A stretch of DNA of 64,000 nt from Congeria kusceri. Taxonomy: Eukaryota; Mollusca; Bivalvia; Myida; Dreissenidae. The DNA lies in contig CM051028.1 in the NCBI GenBank assembly GCA_027627225.1, positions 23,122,364 through 23,186,363 on the forward strand, read 5' to 3'. The translations under genes were made by a program, and so were the position numbers. The notes beneath the pieces are model-generated. The model saw only the letters and a list, made by a program, of their open reading frames with translations, was not told the origin of the DNA and did not search any database. This document shows, in pieces, positions 48,754 to 60,948 of this stretch (within the stretch, counting starts at the first letter, position 1; the number at the start of each line of letters is the position of its first letter).

Positions 48754-49797
48754 CTATATGGCCTTGACCTTTGCTGGGTCTATTTGTAAGCCTTGGGCTG
48801 TGATTAAGTGACCAAAGAAAGGGATTTCAGTTTTACCTATTTCTGTCTTGTCTGGGTTTAACCTAATGCTCATTTCTCGGCATATCTCCATAAGTCTGAG
48901 GAGATTTGCGTCATGTTCAGTCCTGTCCTTTCCAGACACAATTACGTCATCAACAATAGTCTGTACACCAGGGAGGTTCTCTAGACATTGTTCCATTTTT
49001 GCACTGAACAGGTCATTTAAGTTACATAACCCATATGGTAACCTGAGGAATCTGTATCTAGCCAAACAATTGTTCAAAGTTGTCAGGTAAGAGGATTTTT
49101 CTGTCAATTGTATAGACCAGTAACCGCTACGAGCGTCAAGTTTTGAGATAACTTTCGCATTTTTAAACTCTGGCAATATGTAATCTAATGTTTTGTTTGG
49201 GTAGTGCGGTCTCTTGATTGCGTTATTTAGATCCTTCGGGTCGAGGCATACCCTTAATGAACCGTTAGGTTTCTCAACCGTGACCATGCTGTTTACCCAG
49301 TCGGTGGGTGTTGTGACTTTGCATATGATGCCATTTTGTTCTATTCTGTCTAGTTTTGCCTTAAGTTTGTCTCTTATGGTGACAGGAACTTTTCGTGGAG
49401 GACGTACAACTGGTGTGACATTGTCACGCAAGTGAATTTCGCATTCACCTGGTAGTTTACCTACCCGTGTAAATACGTCTGTGTATCTACTGATAACTTC
49501 TTCCTTAGTCAGGAATGTGTTGCAGTTAGTAGCAAAAACTAACTCAATCAAGTTAAGTTTCAGAAATGTTTGTAGTCCTAGAATGGGGCTTGAACTTGTA
49601 TCAACAACATAGAAATCTTCATTGACTGTTTGATTGTTATGTGTACAAGGCAGGTTAATGAAACTATCTACCTTAAGTGGTTGATTATTGTACGCAGTCA
49701 AGCGTTTCTGTGTTGAACGCAATGGACCAGTTTTACCTAACGACTTAAATATGGACCTTGGCAGGACATTAACCCGTGCGCCTGTGTTAATTTTCAT
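48754..49797 (-). pseudogene. Protease and reverse transcriptase of the retrotransposon
   Basis: This is the longest surviving frame, 347 codons. The N-terminus has the retropepsin motif but with Asn in place of the catalytic Asp (KINTGARVNVLP), which should abolish protease activity. The reverse transcriptase follows: VRPPRKVP, KPNGSLRVCLDPKDLN, SKLDARSGYWSIQL, RLPYGLC and the active-site box VDDVIVSG. The frame stops before the RNase H. Confidence 0.88.
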
Positions 49798-49903
49798 TTT
49801 GATTGAAGTGTTGCAAATTGTTAATTTAACAAACGCTTGATTTGTTATTTCATCATGCTGTGCTGGGTTTATGTAGTAAGTTTCATCAAAGTGTGAGTTG
49901 AAA

Positions 49904-50540
49904 TCAAGATCGGTAGTGTTTACCTGATTGACATTCCTGCGGGTGTCCTTGTGCGGGGCACACTAAGTCTCTGGAATGGCTGGTTCCACAATTGTTGCAT
50001 GGTCTGATGTGTCCTGGTGGCGCTGAGGCGGTCGCTGTAAATGGTCTGCCTGAACGAGCCTGCTGTCGTGTAGATTGCATAGGTTGCCTCAGAGCGTTGA
50101 CGGATTGGGCATGGCCGCGTATGTGCTTGAGCTGCGATTGGCTCACCTCATATGTACGACAAATGTCCATGCACTTGTCGAGTGTCAGGTTTGATCCATC
50201 GTTGATCAGCTTCTCTCTGATTTTGGTGGAATGAATGCCGAACACAATGTGGTCCCGTATCATCTCTTCCGTTATCGCATCCAGATAACCACAGTCCTTT
50301 ATTAAACATTTGAGTTCTGTAACAAAATCTTCAAGTGATGCCCCGTCGTGTTGGATTCGTCATTTAAATTTGGTGCACAATATGCCTCGAAACCGTTGTA
50401 GTTAGTTATGAGCTGTTGTCGCGCTTCTTCGCTGACTGTTCAGGTGCAGAAAATCTGTCGTCCTTTCTCGCCGACCCAGAGCATAATGTAGTTGCACTTG
50501 GCTTCCTCTGACTTCTTCTCTAAGGGTCGTCCGAACATGA
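49904..50540 (-). pseudogene. Gag region of the retrotransposon, decayed
   Basis: The frame 50,263-49,904 holds the C-terminal gag part (IRDHIVFGIHSTKIREKLI) and a knuckle-like CX2C...H...C segment (CNNCGTSHSRDLVC). N-terminal gag pieces up to about 50,540 lie in different frames. Confidence 0.75.
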
Positions 50541-50735
50541 ATTGACAATGTTCTTTAAATCGCTTGAATGCACTTGGCAAGTCCTTGGAATCTCAGTCCA
50601 TTTTTGGGATAGACTGTGTATCCATCGTTTTAAAATGGATATTTATCAAAATTATATCCCCAAAAATTGTGTCACATTTACTGTATATCCAGATATTAAC
50701 ACTGATTTAACTTTTAATCCATTTTGTAGAATTAA

Positions 50736-50747
50736 CTTCTGATACCA
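50736..50747 (-). promoter_or_regulatory. Primer-binding site, initiator Met tRNA type
   Basis: The minus strand reads TGGTATCAGAAG directly after the 5' LTR. The first nine bases match the complement of the initiator tRNA-Met 3' end, the primer used by many Ty3/gypsy elements. Confidence 0.85.
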
Positions 50748-50920
50748 TGTTTTATGATGGTTTGGTGTATAACAAGAGAGATGTTGATGCTATGGTTTAT
50801 TTACTCAGACTGCCTAACATAGGAGTATCAAAGTGGTCAGTTACAGTGGGCGGTGCTTATCAGTTGTAGCAATACAGGTATTAAGCTCTGATTGGCTAGC
50901 ATGCATAGGAATATGAAACA
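50748..50920 (-). repeat. 5' LTR
   Basis: This LTR is 173 bp with TG...CA ends, next to the primer-binding site on its inner side and to the AAGTC target duplication on its outer side. Confidence 0.92.
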
Positions 50921-50925
50921 AAGTC

Positions 50926-51839
50926 AAGATCGAATACAACAAAATATGACTAATTACATTTCATTACTTTTAACATTGAACAATCGATTATAATCAAATT
51001 TCGCAGGGTATTACCAAATAACTAAAACACAATGTATTTTTAAGCTATTGAACAATACAGTATTTCTAAATGTTGAAGTATATTCTATGTAACTAAGTGT
51101 AATACAAGTAATTGTATTGACATGTGATCACAAAATTTATAAAAAAGTGTGTAATGTAAAAAATACATTAAAGAGATATGTGAACGAAGAACATTTTTCG
51201 ATAATCAAACTGAAAATAAGCACATGTAGTATGTGAAATGACTCTCAAATTAACAAATCTAATAGTCTTAATTGTGTTATAATATGTTAAATTGTTTCAA
51301 TATCGACATAGTATTTATTGTCTTATCTTCATAATAAAATTAGCACTAAACTAGAAAGTCGGCATTGTCAATAAACATAAGAACAATAAACCATTTGCTG
51401 TTGACTACATGCTCAGACGCATAAAAACATTGTTACGTTGAAATGATCGAGCCAGAAAGCATTCCCGAAATACCTTTTTAAAATCTATCTCCGAGTTGCT
51501 TCAATATGCTTCGCTAAATATAGACTAAATAATAACACATACTACCATTATCTATTGACTTTCTAGATTTAGTATCTGAAAAAATAGTATGTCATTGATG
51601 TGTCTTTTTGATCATCGGAAGTTCGGTTATTCCATTTCCGGTGTGAATCAATATGTTAAGTACGCAACATATTACCAGTTGCTATATTAAAACAAAACTA
51701 CTTGATTGTAAATACCAAAGCATAAAAACAGTTTAATATTAGTTCTTACACCAAATGGACAAAATATGCAATGGTCAATACATAAAATAACATCGATCTT
51801 TAAAATACTGATAAAATTAAGCAGATTGCAAGCCACGCA
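50926..51839. other. Intergenic, nothing recognised
   Basis: AT-rich DNA between the LTR element and the copy E remnant, with no frames or repeats of note. Confidence 0.4.
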
Positions 51840-52124
51840 ACACACCTGATTATGATCTGCACAGAGCAGTTATAATTTCTTATCTTTGTGCAGTTCGCAT
51901 TTCTCTAGAAAATCCTCCGTTGTCTTAGAGGCTGGCCACTTATTTATTTCTGCCTTCCCATATGTGATGTGTTTCTTAAATCGCCGTCGAGAGCTTTGAC
52001 AACAATAAAACTTAGTGCGTAGTTTGAAGTTAAACAGCCCCTGTTTGGATGCCTTCATCTTGACACGTTCAACAGCAGAACTCCACTAGTACGTCTGATC
52101 CTTTAAACGCTGTAGATTTGGCTG
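51840..52124 (-). pseudogene. TRIM-like B-box exon remnant (copy E)
   Basis: It is aligned by eye to exon 1 of copy A. The start codon is ACG, stops interrupt the first B-box, and a frame near 51,870-52,058 retains KKHITYGKAEINKWPASK and KCELHKDKKL. The 5' flank (GATCTATCTATCTGAATAAC on the plus strand, then CTTAACC) also matches that of copy A, so the duplication included upstream DNA. No later exons follow. Confidence 0.8.
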
Positions 52125-52529
52125 TCGTGTTGTTTGCCTTTTCACTGATCTATCTATCTGAATAACTTAACCTTACTTCTTACGTTTATTTATCTGTGTA
52201 TACGCTCACTTAAAACACTCCCTCTTTAGAACGCTTACACGGTGTATTATAACGCTGATGAGAACATTAATACGCAAACTGAAGCAGGTAAATAACAGCT
52301 ATTTCAAGTCTAAAAAATACAGATATTTTTCTGTCTCAAACAATTACACTTTCCTTAATGTGATTCTTTGAATGTTATATCGATAAAGACTTTGGTCTGT
52401 TAAAGGGACATGTTAGCAGATTTTTGTGTTTTAATTTTAATTATGCCATTAAATGTCTAAACTGGAAAAACTAAAGAATCTTGATTAAAGACTCAAGTAT
52501 TATAACAAAAAAAGCATCAAAACAGAAAA

Positions 52530-52612
52530 AAGTGCTCCCCACCGGGGATTGAACCTACGACCTCCGGATCAAAGGTCGGACGCGCAAACCGCTCGGCCAA
52601 TCTGATTTTTAT
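52530..52612 (-). repeat. tRNA-related sequence (SINE head or tRNA pseudogene)
   Basis: The minus strand has box A (TGGCCGAGCGGTTTGCGCG) and box B (TAGGTTCAATCCCCGG), with an extended anticodon arm (CGACCTTTGATCCGGAGGTCG). The arm differs from normal tRNA geometry but resembles the copy at 21,900. Both boxes are good, so pol III transcription is plausible. Confidence 0.55.
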
Positions 52613-52619
52613 ATATGTT

Positions 52620-53640
52620 CGTGTAGTTTTTACTTTATGTAAATGATTCGCGTGTTTTTAACAATTTGATCGAAGTACTCCAAAATATTCAATCGTTTCG
52701 CATTATAAAGTTTATAATTTTATCTATTTCAACTAAAGAATACACATCAATGTAACGTTTCAATGTTAGTAGTGCTATTGCACTCCAGTATATACAGATG
52801 ACTTTTAGTTTTGGAATCTGTGACAAAAATTATGGAATTTTGTCAATCCGTAAACAGGTCACTTTAATAGGCAGGTTACGTACCCGGTACATGTCGTCCA
52901 CTTGGTAGCGAACTAGCAAAGGTAAATACATCAGCACACGTAGAAATTTAAATATTCTGAAAACTAGCTAAGCAAAGAAATAATTTGTTAAAGGGACATT
53001 TCCCTTTAAAATTTTAATAAAATACAGGTAACGAAACTACTTATGTATATAATAATAAAGTTAAACGGGCCTATCGACGGTATTTTACATGCATATACAC
53101 ATATATTAAAAACAAGCAAATATCCTATTTTTCTTTGATACATTAATAATATATGATGATTGAAATGTTAAGAAAAAATTATATACGAAGACAAATAATA
53201 ATTTTGTGAGATATGGTTTCAGCAGGACAGCGTGTGCTTTAAACATTGGCTAGCCAAGAGTCATCGTATCTAATAACACACGCTTATATTTGCTGGAGAA
53301 CACAACACAGTACGTGTTGTACTTATTCTCAATGGGTCGGAAATATCAAACATCCATCCATTGCAAACGGTAAGAGTCACCTGTTGTAAAAAGCAAATAA
53401 AATTGTTTTGGTTTGTTTCACATATTGAAACAGACCGTACTATAACTTAGACCTTGTTCGGGAATATTAAAATACGGCGTGTTGTAGTCTGGCCATTGTT
53501 ATTGTACGCATTTCTTTTTATGATGCCCCTATGTTCATCTTTTATCACAGTCGTAAGAACTGCTGTTTCATATAATCAATAGTTTCATGTTATGCACCAC
53601 CAACGATTAAAAACAAATTCCATTTTCGAATGTGTAAGTC
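52620..53640. other. Intergenic, nothing recognised
   Basis: AT-rich DNA with only short open frames. No tandem or inverted repeat of note was seen. Confidence 0.35.
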
Positions 53641-53679
53641 TTTTTAAGGTCCGTGAAGTTGGCTTTGAGATCTGACATC

Positions 53680-54420
53680 TACATTCAGCTCTGAATTGGA
53701 TTATTGCATAACTAGCTCTGAGATCTACATTCAGCTATACATATATATTACAAGGCAAGTGGGGACTAGTGTATAGCTGGCTCTGTATTCAGGCTAAATT
53801 CAGCTCCGCATGGCAAGCCTATGAGTGGTAACTTATTTGCGCCAGATGACTACATAGTATTAATAAATCAGCAAGAAAACACTTTATCGAAAACAGACCT
53901 GGCTCTGTATTCAGCTCTGAATTCAGCTCCGCATTGAAAGCCTCTGATAGAAAACACTTTCTCCCAAAATCCTCCCTCCTTTATTAAACAACAACAACCA
54001 AAACTAACACCGAATCGAATACAGACCAGGCTCTGAATTCAGCTCCTCATTGAAAGCCTATGATAAAGAACACATTTGCACAATAGTACTAAAAACTGTT
54101 ATAGCAACTATAAAACTAACACAGAATCGAATACAGACCTGGCTCTGTATTCAGCTCTGAATTCAGCTCCGCATTGCAAGCCTATGAATGGTAACTTATT
54201 TGCGCCAGATCACTACATGATCTTAATAAATCAACAAAAATCACCGTATCGAATACAGACCTGGCTCTGAATTCAGCTCTGAATTCAGCTCCGCATTGAA
54301 AGCCGATGATAGAAAACTCATTTGCGTCATACCAATTCTCGCTGGTAACAAAAGAACTAAACTATGTACTTAACATAAGAACGAATACAGAGCTGGCTCT
54401 GTATTCAGCTCTGAATACGG
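53680..54420. repeat. ~120-bp direct repeats, six to seven imperfect copies
   Basis: The phrase GCTCTGAATTCAGCTCCGCA then TTG(A/C)AAGCC recurs near 53,808, 53,915, 54,030, 54,150 and 54,275, with partial copies at 53,690 and 54,385. Each is preceded by GAATACAGACCTGGCTCTGT. Spacing is about 115-125 bp. The array ends exactly where the mariner relic begins. Confidence 0.85.
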
Positions 54421-54423
54421 TAA

Positions 54424-55252
54424 TATCTGCGGGCTATTGCGCAACTTAAAGACATAGGAGTGACTACTGCCCATAAAATCTTGACAGAAAATCTGAATAT
54501 GGAACGGATATGTGCACGAAGGATACCACGAATGCTCACTGACGAGGAACGCATGAGGCGAATTGCTGCATCCAAGATATTTGTTAAGAGGTGAAAGGTC
54601 GGTGGCGAGCGGTTTCTCGATCGTATCATAACAACTGATGAAACGGGGATCTAGTACTATGATACTGAAACAAAGCCTCAATCAAGCATATGGACTGAAC
54701 AGGGTTCGGCACCTCCTAAAAAAGCAAGAGTGAGCAAATCGGCAGGGAAACACATGTTGACGCACTTTATTCCAGATGGACAACAGTGAATATGCAGCTT
54801 ACTATTCAACGGTAGTATATAAAATGTCTTCAATACTTTTTAACAACAGTTTATGCCCTTTAATAAAAAATATGAAGATATTTACTTGTGATGATTAATA
54901 TAAAATATTTAATAACACCGTTATTGTAGACTTACCAGATTCTTTTTCTGTGTGTGATTAACGTTAGGTGGTACGAAGGCACGACATGAAGATGGCATCA
55001 TTTCACCGAGACAATGCTCCAGCCCACACTGCAGCAGCAACAAGGCTAGCCGTAATGGATTTTGCGGTTTTCCCGCAGATCAAGTCGGAACTCCAAGGAG
55101 TCCGGTTTAGTGACTTCGATCATTTCAAATGTGCGACTTTGAATGCTGTGAGGAAACTGGACGATGAGTGGTGCGATAATATTTATGATAAATGGATTCA
55201 AAGCCATATAAAACACATTCGATTAGATGGCGTTTACTCTGAGAAGGAGTGA
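54424..55252 (+). pseudogene. mariner (Tc1/mariner) transposase relic
   Basis: Family motifs are clear: TTDETG (first catalytic Asp), ETKPQSS.W..QGSAPPKKARVSKSAGK, then HRDNAPAHTAA (second Asp) and LDDEWCDNIYDKWIQ near the C-terminus. Stops interrupt the first half (after FVKR, after DETGI, after DGQQ). About 170 bp of unrelated DNA (54,790-54,961) separates the halves. The segment that should carry the third catalytic Asp (SPDLAP region) is deleted, since NAPAHTAAATRLAV runs straight into MDFAVFPQIK. It is non-functional. Confidence 0.9.
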
Positions 55253-55734
55253 AGGTATTATTGACGTTGCATTGACGTGGCAGGTCCGACGTTGGCGTGC
55301 TCCGCATATGACAGAGTGATATGTTGTAAACTGAGTTTGTAGTCTGTGTACATATCCGATATTACTAATATATTTCGCACGTTAACAGCAATAAAATTGA
55401 TGTTTTTGATCGTGTCAAGTTAAGTTTGTATCTATAAGCGCAACCCTGTAAGTAGCACTGTCTTTATAATGTCCAAACACCCCTCGTACGTTCGTTAATC
55501 ATCATTGAAAAAAAGAATATATCAAACGGTCAGTATTTGGTTGAATGGTGAAATATGTTGAGAGCCATTCCAGAATTATAGTACATTCTGTAGTATAAAG
55601 TTAACTCAATTCCAAAACACAAATATTGGTTGTCCAATATGTTTATTAGTTAGAAACGTTATTGTAGACGTACATAAAGGACATGTACTTTATTGTTATA
55701 TTGTTACTAAGCTTCTATTTGAGATTTTTTATGT

Positions 55735-58114
55735 GTTACAGCACAAAAATGTCAACTCCGTTACAGAACAAAAATCTATTTAACAATTAAGTTTTTCCGA
55801 TTTTTTATGCAAACAAATAACATCTTTTATCAATATTAGTGCCATTTTACTGAATATTCGTTTATAAAGATATATTATAACATGTTTGCCCCCTAAAAAG
55901 TAGACAGTTTATATAAACTCAGAAATTGTACAAAAACAATAGAGGTTAATTTAGCATTAAAAATATATTTCTCCACATGCCTACTCATTTCTTGTGTAAA
56001 TATGGTGACATTGATTGCCACTGTATGACAATAATGTTTATCTTATTGATGTATAAATACTTACTCATATTTTAGTCATTTAACGTCGCGTAACAGAGTT
56101 GACATGTAGCGTAGCGGTGTTGACACTATGTAACAGAGTTGACATTAGTAATTGTATTAAATCGTAAAGTTTTGTTTTTATAATTCAACACACATTAAAT
56201 AATAATGGGAAATAGCTATTTACTTGAAATTGAACCACTCTGCAATAGAAAATAAGCAGAACAGCAATCTTATTATATATATATATATATGTGTACCTAT
56301 CATAAATACTTGAATACACTGTCAAAAATGGGTTATCCTCCGTATTGCATGATACATGTATAAATAATAATGGATTGAATTGTAGCTATGTCATGTAGCT
56401 ATGTCATCAACACCATTTTATGAATGTATCGTTTCGCAAAATAATGCTCAATACACAATATAGTTTGAGAATGGAACAAAAATAGCTTTAACGCAACATA
56501 TGTTGCAAACAAAGAAAGAAATCTTATGCAGGCATATATATGGACACTGTAAGCAGATCCGTCCAGATTGCCGCATTCGGCTCTCATGGAACAGTGTTGA
56601 ACTCTGCTTAAACCCCAAGCAATCTCGGCAGCGAAATGTGCACGTGAGCCAAATACGCCATTGTGGATCTTCAGTACCAAAAACAAACATTAATGTGTCT
56701 TAGAGTTATACACTGTAAATCTCAAAACTGACAATACGAAATGCATGTAATGGCAATAATGGCAAGTGGTATGGAATTCGATTCATTAGCATCATATTAC
56801 AACAAGGGTGGTAATTGATGCGCGCGCATCAAAGTTGGCATACTGCGATCTCTCGATTAAGTATGATTTTCATGGATAATCTAGAAATAGAAGACTAATA
56901 TGTAAATCTTTAATAGCATACAAAGGCTTTAAATCCCCCCCCCCCCCACACACACACCTATGTTCTGTGATGATTGCACCACTGCAAAATCACCGTTATT
57001 TGTGCATGAAAACGTGAAAAATCACTTTTAAGTTGATATTCTTAAGAACAAAAACAGCAGCAGCAGCATCTCACTTGTTATAACGATATTTGAACCGATG
57101 AGAGAAACATTCATACTTTGTGCTATAAAAATAAAATACCACATACCTGTATCATATTTCAAAGTATGACATGCAAAATCATAGTTTACCGACAGTTTGC
57201 AGTCTAAATGTCAACTTGGGAATCGCAGAATGTTAACTTGGAATGCGTGCCCATCGACTGGTTCTTGAAACAACCGTTCAAGTCTAATATTTCCACAACT
57301 GCTAAGACATAACTTTAGCAAACAGAGGAGAGTGTCATGTACTAAGCTAAGCTTCAGTGCAAATAAGGCTACGCACAGCTTACATTTTATTTGTTACATT
57401 CAATTTGTGATTGACAATGATCTAAAGGCACTTTCGTATAATCGCACGCTTTAATTACCTCAATGCATTAGAACCGTTGACTTAATATTTATGTACTCTG
57501 ATAATTTTATATGCTTTGATTATGATGTAATTACCTGTAGGTGGTTTTCGTACCTGATGAAGTTTCATTGTATCAGAAAAAGCTTGCATTTGCCAGACGA
57601 TCAGTGTGTCTCATTGAATACCGTAGAGTTTTATTTTTTTTTATTCCAATAGTATGCGGAATTACTTTATTAAAGTAAAATCAATACATATTGAAAACAA
57701 TGTCTTGTTATTGTCAACTCTTTACCAATATGTCAACTCCGTTACGATTTTTGTAACGGAGTTGACATTCTAAAACTTTTTTCCACATAGCCATTTTGTT
57801 TTTGAGCATTTTGTAAACAAACAGACATTAATGTGTTTGGAAGATCAATGTGCTAATAAGCTTGTGCTTTTTATCAACAATAAATTTAACAGTTTTATGA
57901 AAACACATGAACGGAGTGGACCAAGTTTTTTTATACGCATGCAACTGCTGACAAACGGGCATATTTTTGTCATTCTTCCTTATACCAACCGCATCAACAT
58001 CTTAATTTAAATGTTCGCGCTTAAAACGTTTGTGTATATGACATCATCGCTTGTTGTGTAAGAAGGGACATAATCATTACTTTCATGATTTATGGAGTCG
58101 TAACGGAGTTGACA
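55735..58114. repeat. Recurrent 15-bp motif TGTCAACTCCGTTAC in both orientations
   Basis: Copies or near-copies occur at 55,750-55,764 (forward); 56,090-56,104, 56,111-56,125 and 56,130-56,144 (reverse); about 57,712-57,725 and 57,731-57,745 (forward); 57,753-57,767 (reverse); and 58,100-58,114 (reverse). The 57,731/57,753 pair forms a perfect 15-bp stem with a 7-nt loop. Apart from this, the 2.4 kb has no recognised gene. The frames at 56,399-56,703 overlap on both strands and show no domain. The outermost copies face inward, as transposon ends would. Confidence 0.7.
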
Positions 58115-58992
58115 GATGAACATAGGGACAGACCATTCAAGCATGATACATTCTTGTAGACACATCCGAAACAAGTTATGATAGCCTGTTTCAAATTATA
58201 TATGTATTAAGCTATCATAAACAGAAAAACTTTATCAATGGTACGTAATTGGAAGAAAAATACACCTATTGTTTTCCGTAAATCTGTGATCGGGACATCG
58301 CAAAATTGCCAATTTGCGTTATCGCCATCCATCATTTTTTGATAACTGAAGAAAGTATTGGCACAAAAATCAATCTGAACTTGAGATTATAACAAAGACA
58401 ATAAATAAACATAGGAATAATAAACATATCTTGTTTATTTTGTAAGATAAACTACCGGGCCAAGGGTATGTACGTTAATTCTGGAATGACTGATATATGT
58501 CCTTGCGTATATGTTGTATGAAGCTTATACACTACCGAATATTTAATGTTTACTGATCCATTAATGTGTATGTCGGTATATCAAACCCGGAATGGACTTT
58601 TACACATGTTCTCTTATATTCGTTAAAGTCAAGTGATGGCTTTGCCGTATATCATGAGTTGAAACATCGACTAAAATAATAACAAGGTATATCATAACGT
58701 AGCATATCAGACTTGTAAAGAGGTTTGATAAAAACCATATAAACCTATGATAAAATGCATATAAAATATATCAAAAGCAGTGTCGACACACTAGTGTGGA
58801 AACTATATGATGTATATAGAAATTTGAATAAACGTAAAATACAGGTTTACAATAACGTGATGACCAAAATTACTATGTATGTTGTTTTTTTCTAAAAAAT
58901 TAATAACCTTAATTAAAACAATGAACTTAATTTATGTAACTGTCTTTAAAACAAAAACGACAACATAAATTTAATACACTACACAAATACGG
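58115..58992. other. Region homologous to intron 2 of the intact TRIM-like gene
   Basis: Parts of 58,540-58,990 match 43,140-43,560 (for example GACTTTTACAC.TGTTCTCT.ATATTC). The segmental duplication giving copy D therefore extends through intron DNA. No terminal NHL exon equivalent was found here. Confidence 0.55.
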
Positions 58993-60505
58993 TTATTTAC
59001 CTGTAACTGCCCGCGATGTATCCTCGTACAGCTTTTTCACCAGTACCCCAGTAATCGTGTAGTGGTGCAGTGCGGTATCTGAGGTGATAAACAGGTCACC
59101 CTGATGGTGGGCAATACCAACGCAGCTATTCGGAAGCTGAAGCTTCCTGTCCTTCACCAGTTGTCCATTCATTACTTTAATAAACTGTAAACTACTGTCC
59201 GATCCGGTAACCGCCACCTCAGAGGCGGCAATCGGACACAGGTCATGCGGGAATGGATGAACATCGCAGTAACTGACCGCCTGATGTTTCTCGTTGAACA
59301 ACTTCACCCTGTTGTTACTGGAGTCCAAGACGAGGATCTGACCATTAGGCAGGCAACACAGTCCTCTGATCTGGTAGAATGGACTGGAATCACTTGACAT
59401 TCTCACATTAAGCGAGGTCTGTTCCCTCACAGTGAAAATCTGGTTTGCGGTATCTTGTTCTTTTATTAACCGACTTTTGTGTACAATCATACCCAAGCCT
59501 GTCTGTCTGGAAATATATTGTTAGATGTCACCGTTTGCTTGAATTTAATGAACATTCAGCATGTTTAGTGTTGTCACGTAGATATGCTTCTGCTACTTTG
59601 AGCTTTTCTAGACAGTTCCAGTGCGCTATGAATAGGAGGTCGTCACTTTTATTACCTTTGTTCATAATAAAGTCAAGGAAGCTCTTAAGCTCATCGTGAA
59701 CTCTAGTGCTAGTGTAAACATCCTCTTTAAAGGAAGCATTCAGCTCATCTAAAGCAACATTGATTTTTCTCCGTGCATCTGCAATTTCTTGTAATCTATC
59801 GTTAAATACAGTTTCCAGAGATTGGATGTTGCTCTTACGATTGGTTTGTATCTCATTCAGTTGTCTAAGTATAATCTGAATCTTTGATGACATTTGGTGG
59901 AAATCTCCCAGTTTCTTATTATTAATGCAGTCACTAAGCGCCAACTTGTTACACTGGCTGAATAATAAACAATGAGTTTACCAGTTTAGCATTTTTCATT
60001 GATATTTTGAACGTTTTTAATTAGATACTGATACTTACTTATATGTTTGCAACGTTTACTTTAAAAGGTATTGATGACACAATCATGTTGCAATTAATAA
60101 ACATGCGCTTTTTAAATAGTACAAATAAAACTATCATTTCTAAAGCTGCTAAAAAAAATAAAGCGGCTTTCGAGAAAAACATCTACCATATTTTATTATC
60201 ATACCGATGATTTAGTAGAATACAGGTACTACAACAGAGCTGCCTGTGGTCTTCACAGAACATTTCTAAATTCCTATCCTTGAGTACTTCACATTTCCAT
60301 TGAAAATCCATGGGAAACGGCCAATTGTTCGTTTCGCCTCTCCCATATGAGGTGTGTTTTTTTTAAACATGTCATTGTGGTCTGTTAAACATGTATCACA
60401 TAAAAACTTAGTGCATCGTCGACAGTAAAAATCCGCCCCTTTGTAAAAATGATTCTTTTGTTGACAAATTGAACATAAAAAATCATGCCATTTATTCACT
60501 GCCAT
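58993..60505 (-). pseudogene. TRIM-like pseudogene, closest paralogue of the intact gene (copy D)
   Basis: Exon 1 (60,505-60,205) starts MAVNKWHDFLCSICQQKNHF. A run of eight A after ATGTTT shifts the frame; six or nine would keep it. B-box 2 (CEVLKDRN...FCEDHRQLCCSTC) continues in the shifted frame, with Leu where its first His should be. Exon 2 (59,957-59,001) carries the coiled coil (to 59,528) and NHL repeats (59,496 on) in different frames, so a second shift lies near 59,510-59,540. Both exon-2 boundaries (TTCAG|C and CAG|GTAAAT) are intact. Exon 3 is missing. Unless the frameshifts are assembly errors it is non-functional. Confidence 0.85.
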
Positions 60506-60948
60506 ATTGATGTCTGCGTCACGGAGCAAACAATCTTTGCCGAATGACGTTACGAAAGACTGTCAAAAACCTTAATGAATCACAAACAGAGAAAGAACAT
60601 GCACTTTTACAACATAAGTATACCGGTAAATAACATCCAAATATAAATATTGATATTTCTATGTTATACAGCTGTTATGCTTGTTTCAGCCTAATAGCAA
60701 CACAATATTTTTCTACAAAGTCCTAGTAATGTGTCTAGCGTATGAAAAATGCGTATTCATTGTGGTAAATTTAATAGATTGTCGTCGATAAACCTCTGCT
60801 TATTACACAGTTTTTTTAGGTAGTACAAAGAGGTTGCAAGGAAGTTTGAAATGAGTAAAACTATCATGTTTACAGTTTGACATAAAACGCGAATAAAATG
60901 CGATACTTTAGTACCACACTTCCTTCTTTATTTTATCATATCGTCACC

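Larger units (their letters stand above)
46074..50920 (-). mobile_element. Complete but decayed Ty3/gypsy-type LTR retrotransposon
   Basis: The two 173-bp LTRs (46,074-46,246 and 50,748-50,920) begin TG and end CA. A 5-bp target duplication AAGTC flanks them (46,069-46,073 and 50,921-50,925). By eye the LTRs differ at six positions. A primer-binding site for initiator Met tRNA adjoins the 5' LTR and a purine tract the 3' LTR. The order on the minus strand is gag, protease, reverse transcriptase, RNase H, integrase, as in Ty3/gypsy. All coding parts are broken, so it cannot move autonomously. No envelope gene was seen. Confidence 0.93.

Noticed and set aside
47680..49435. Plus-strand frames inside the retrotransposon
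   Set aside because: They are shadows of the minus-strand pol frames.
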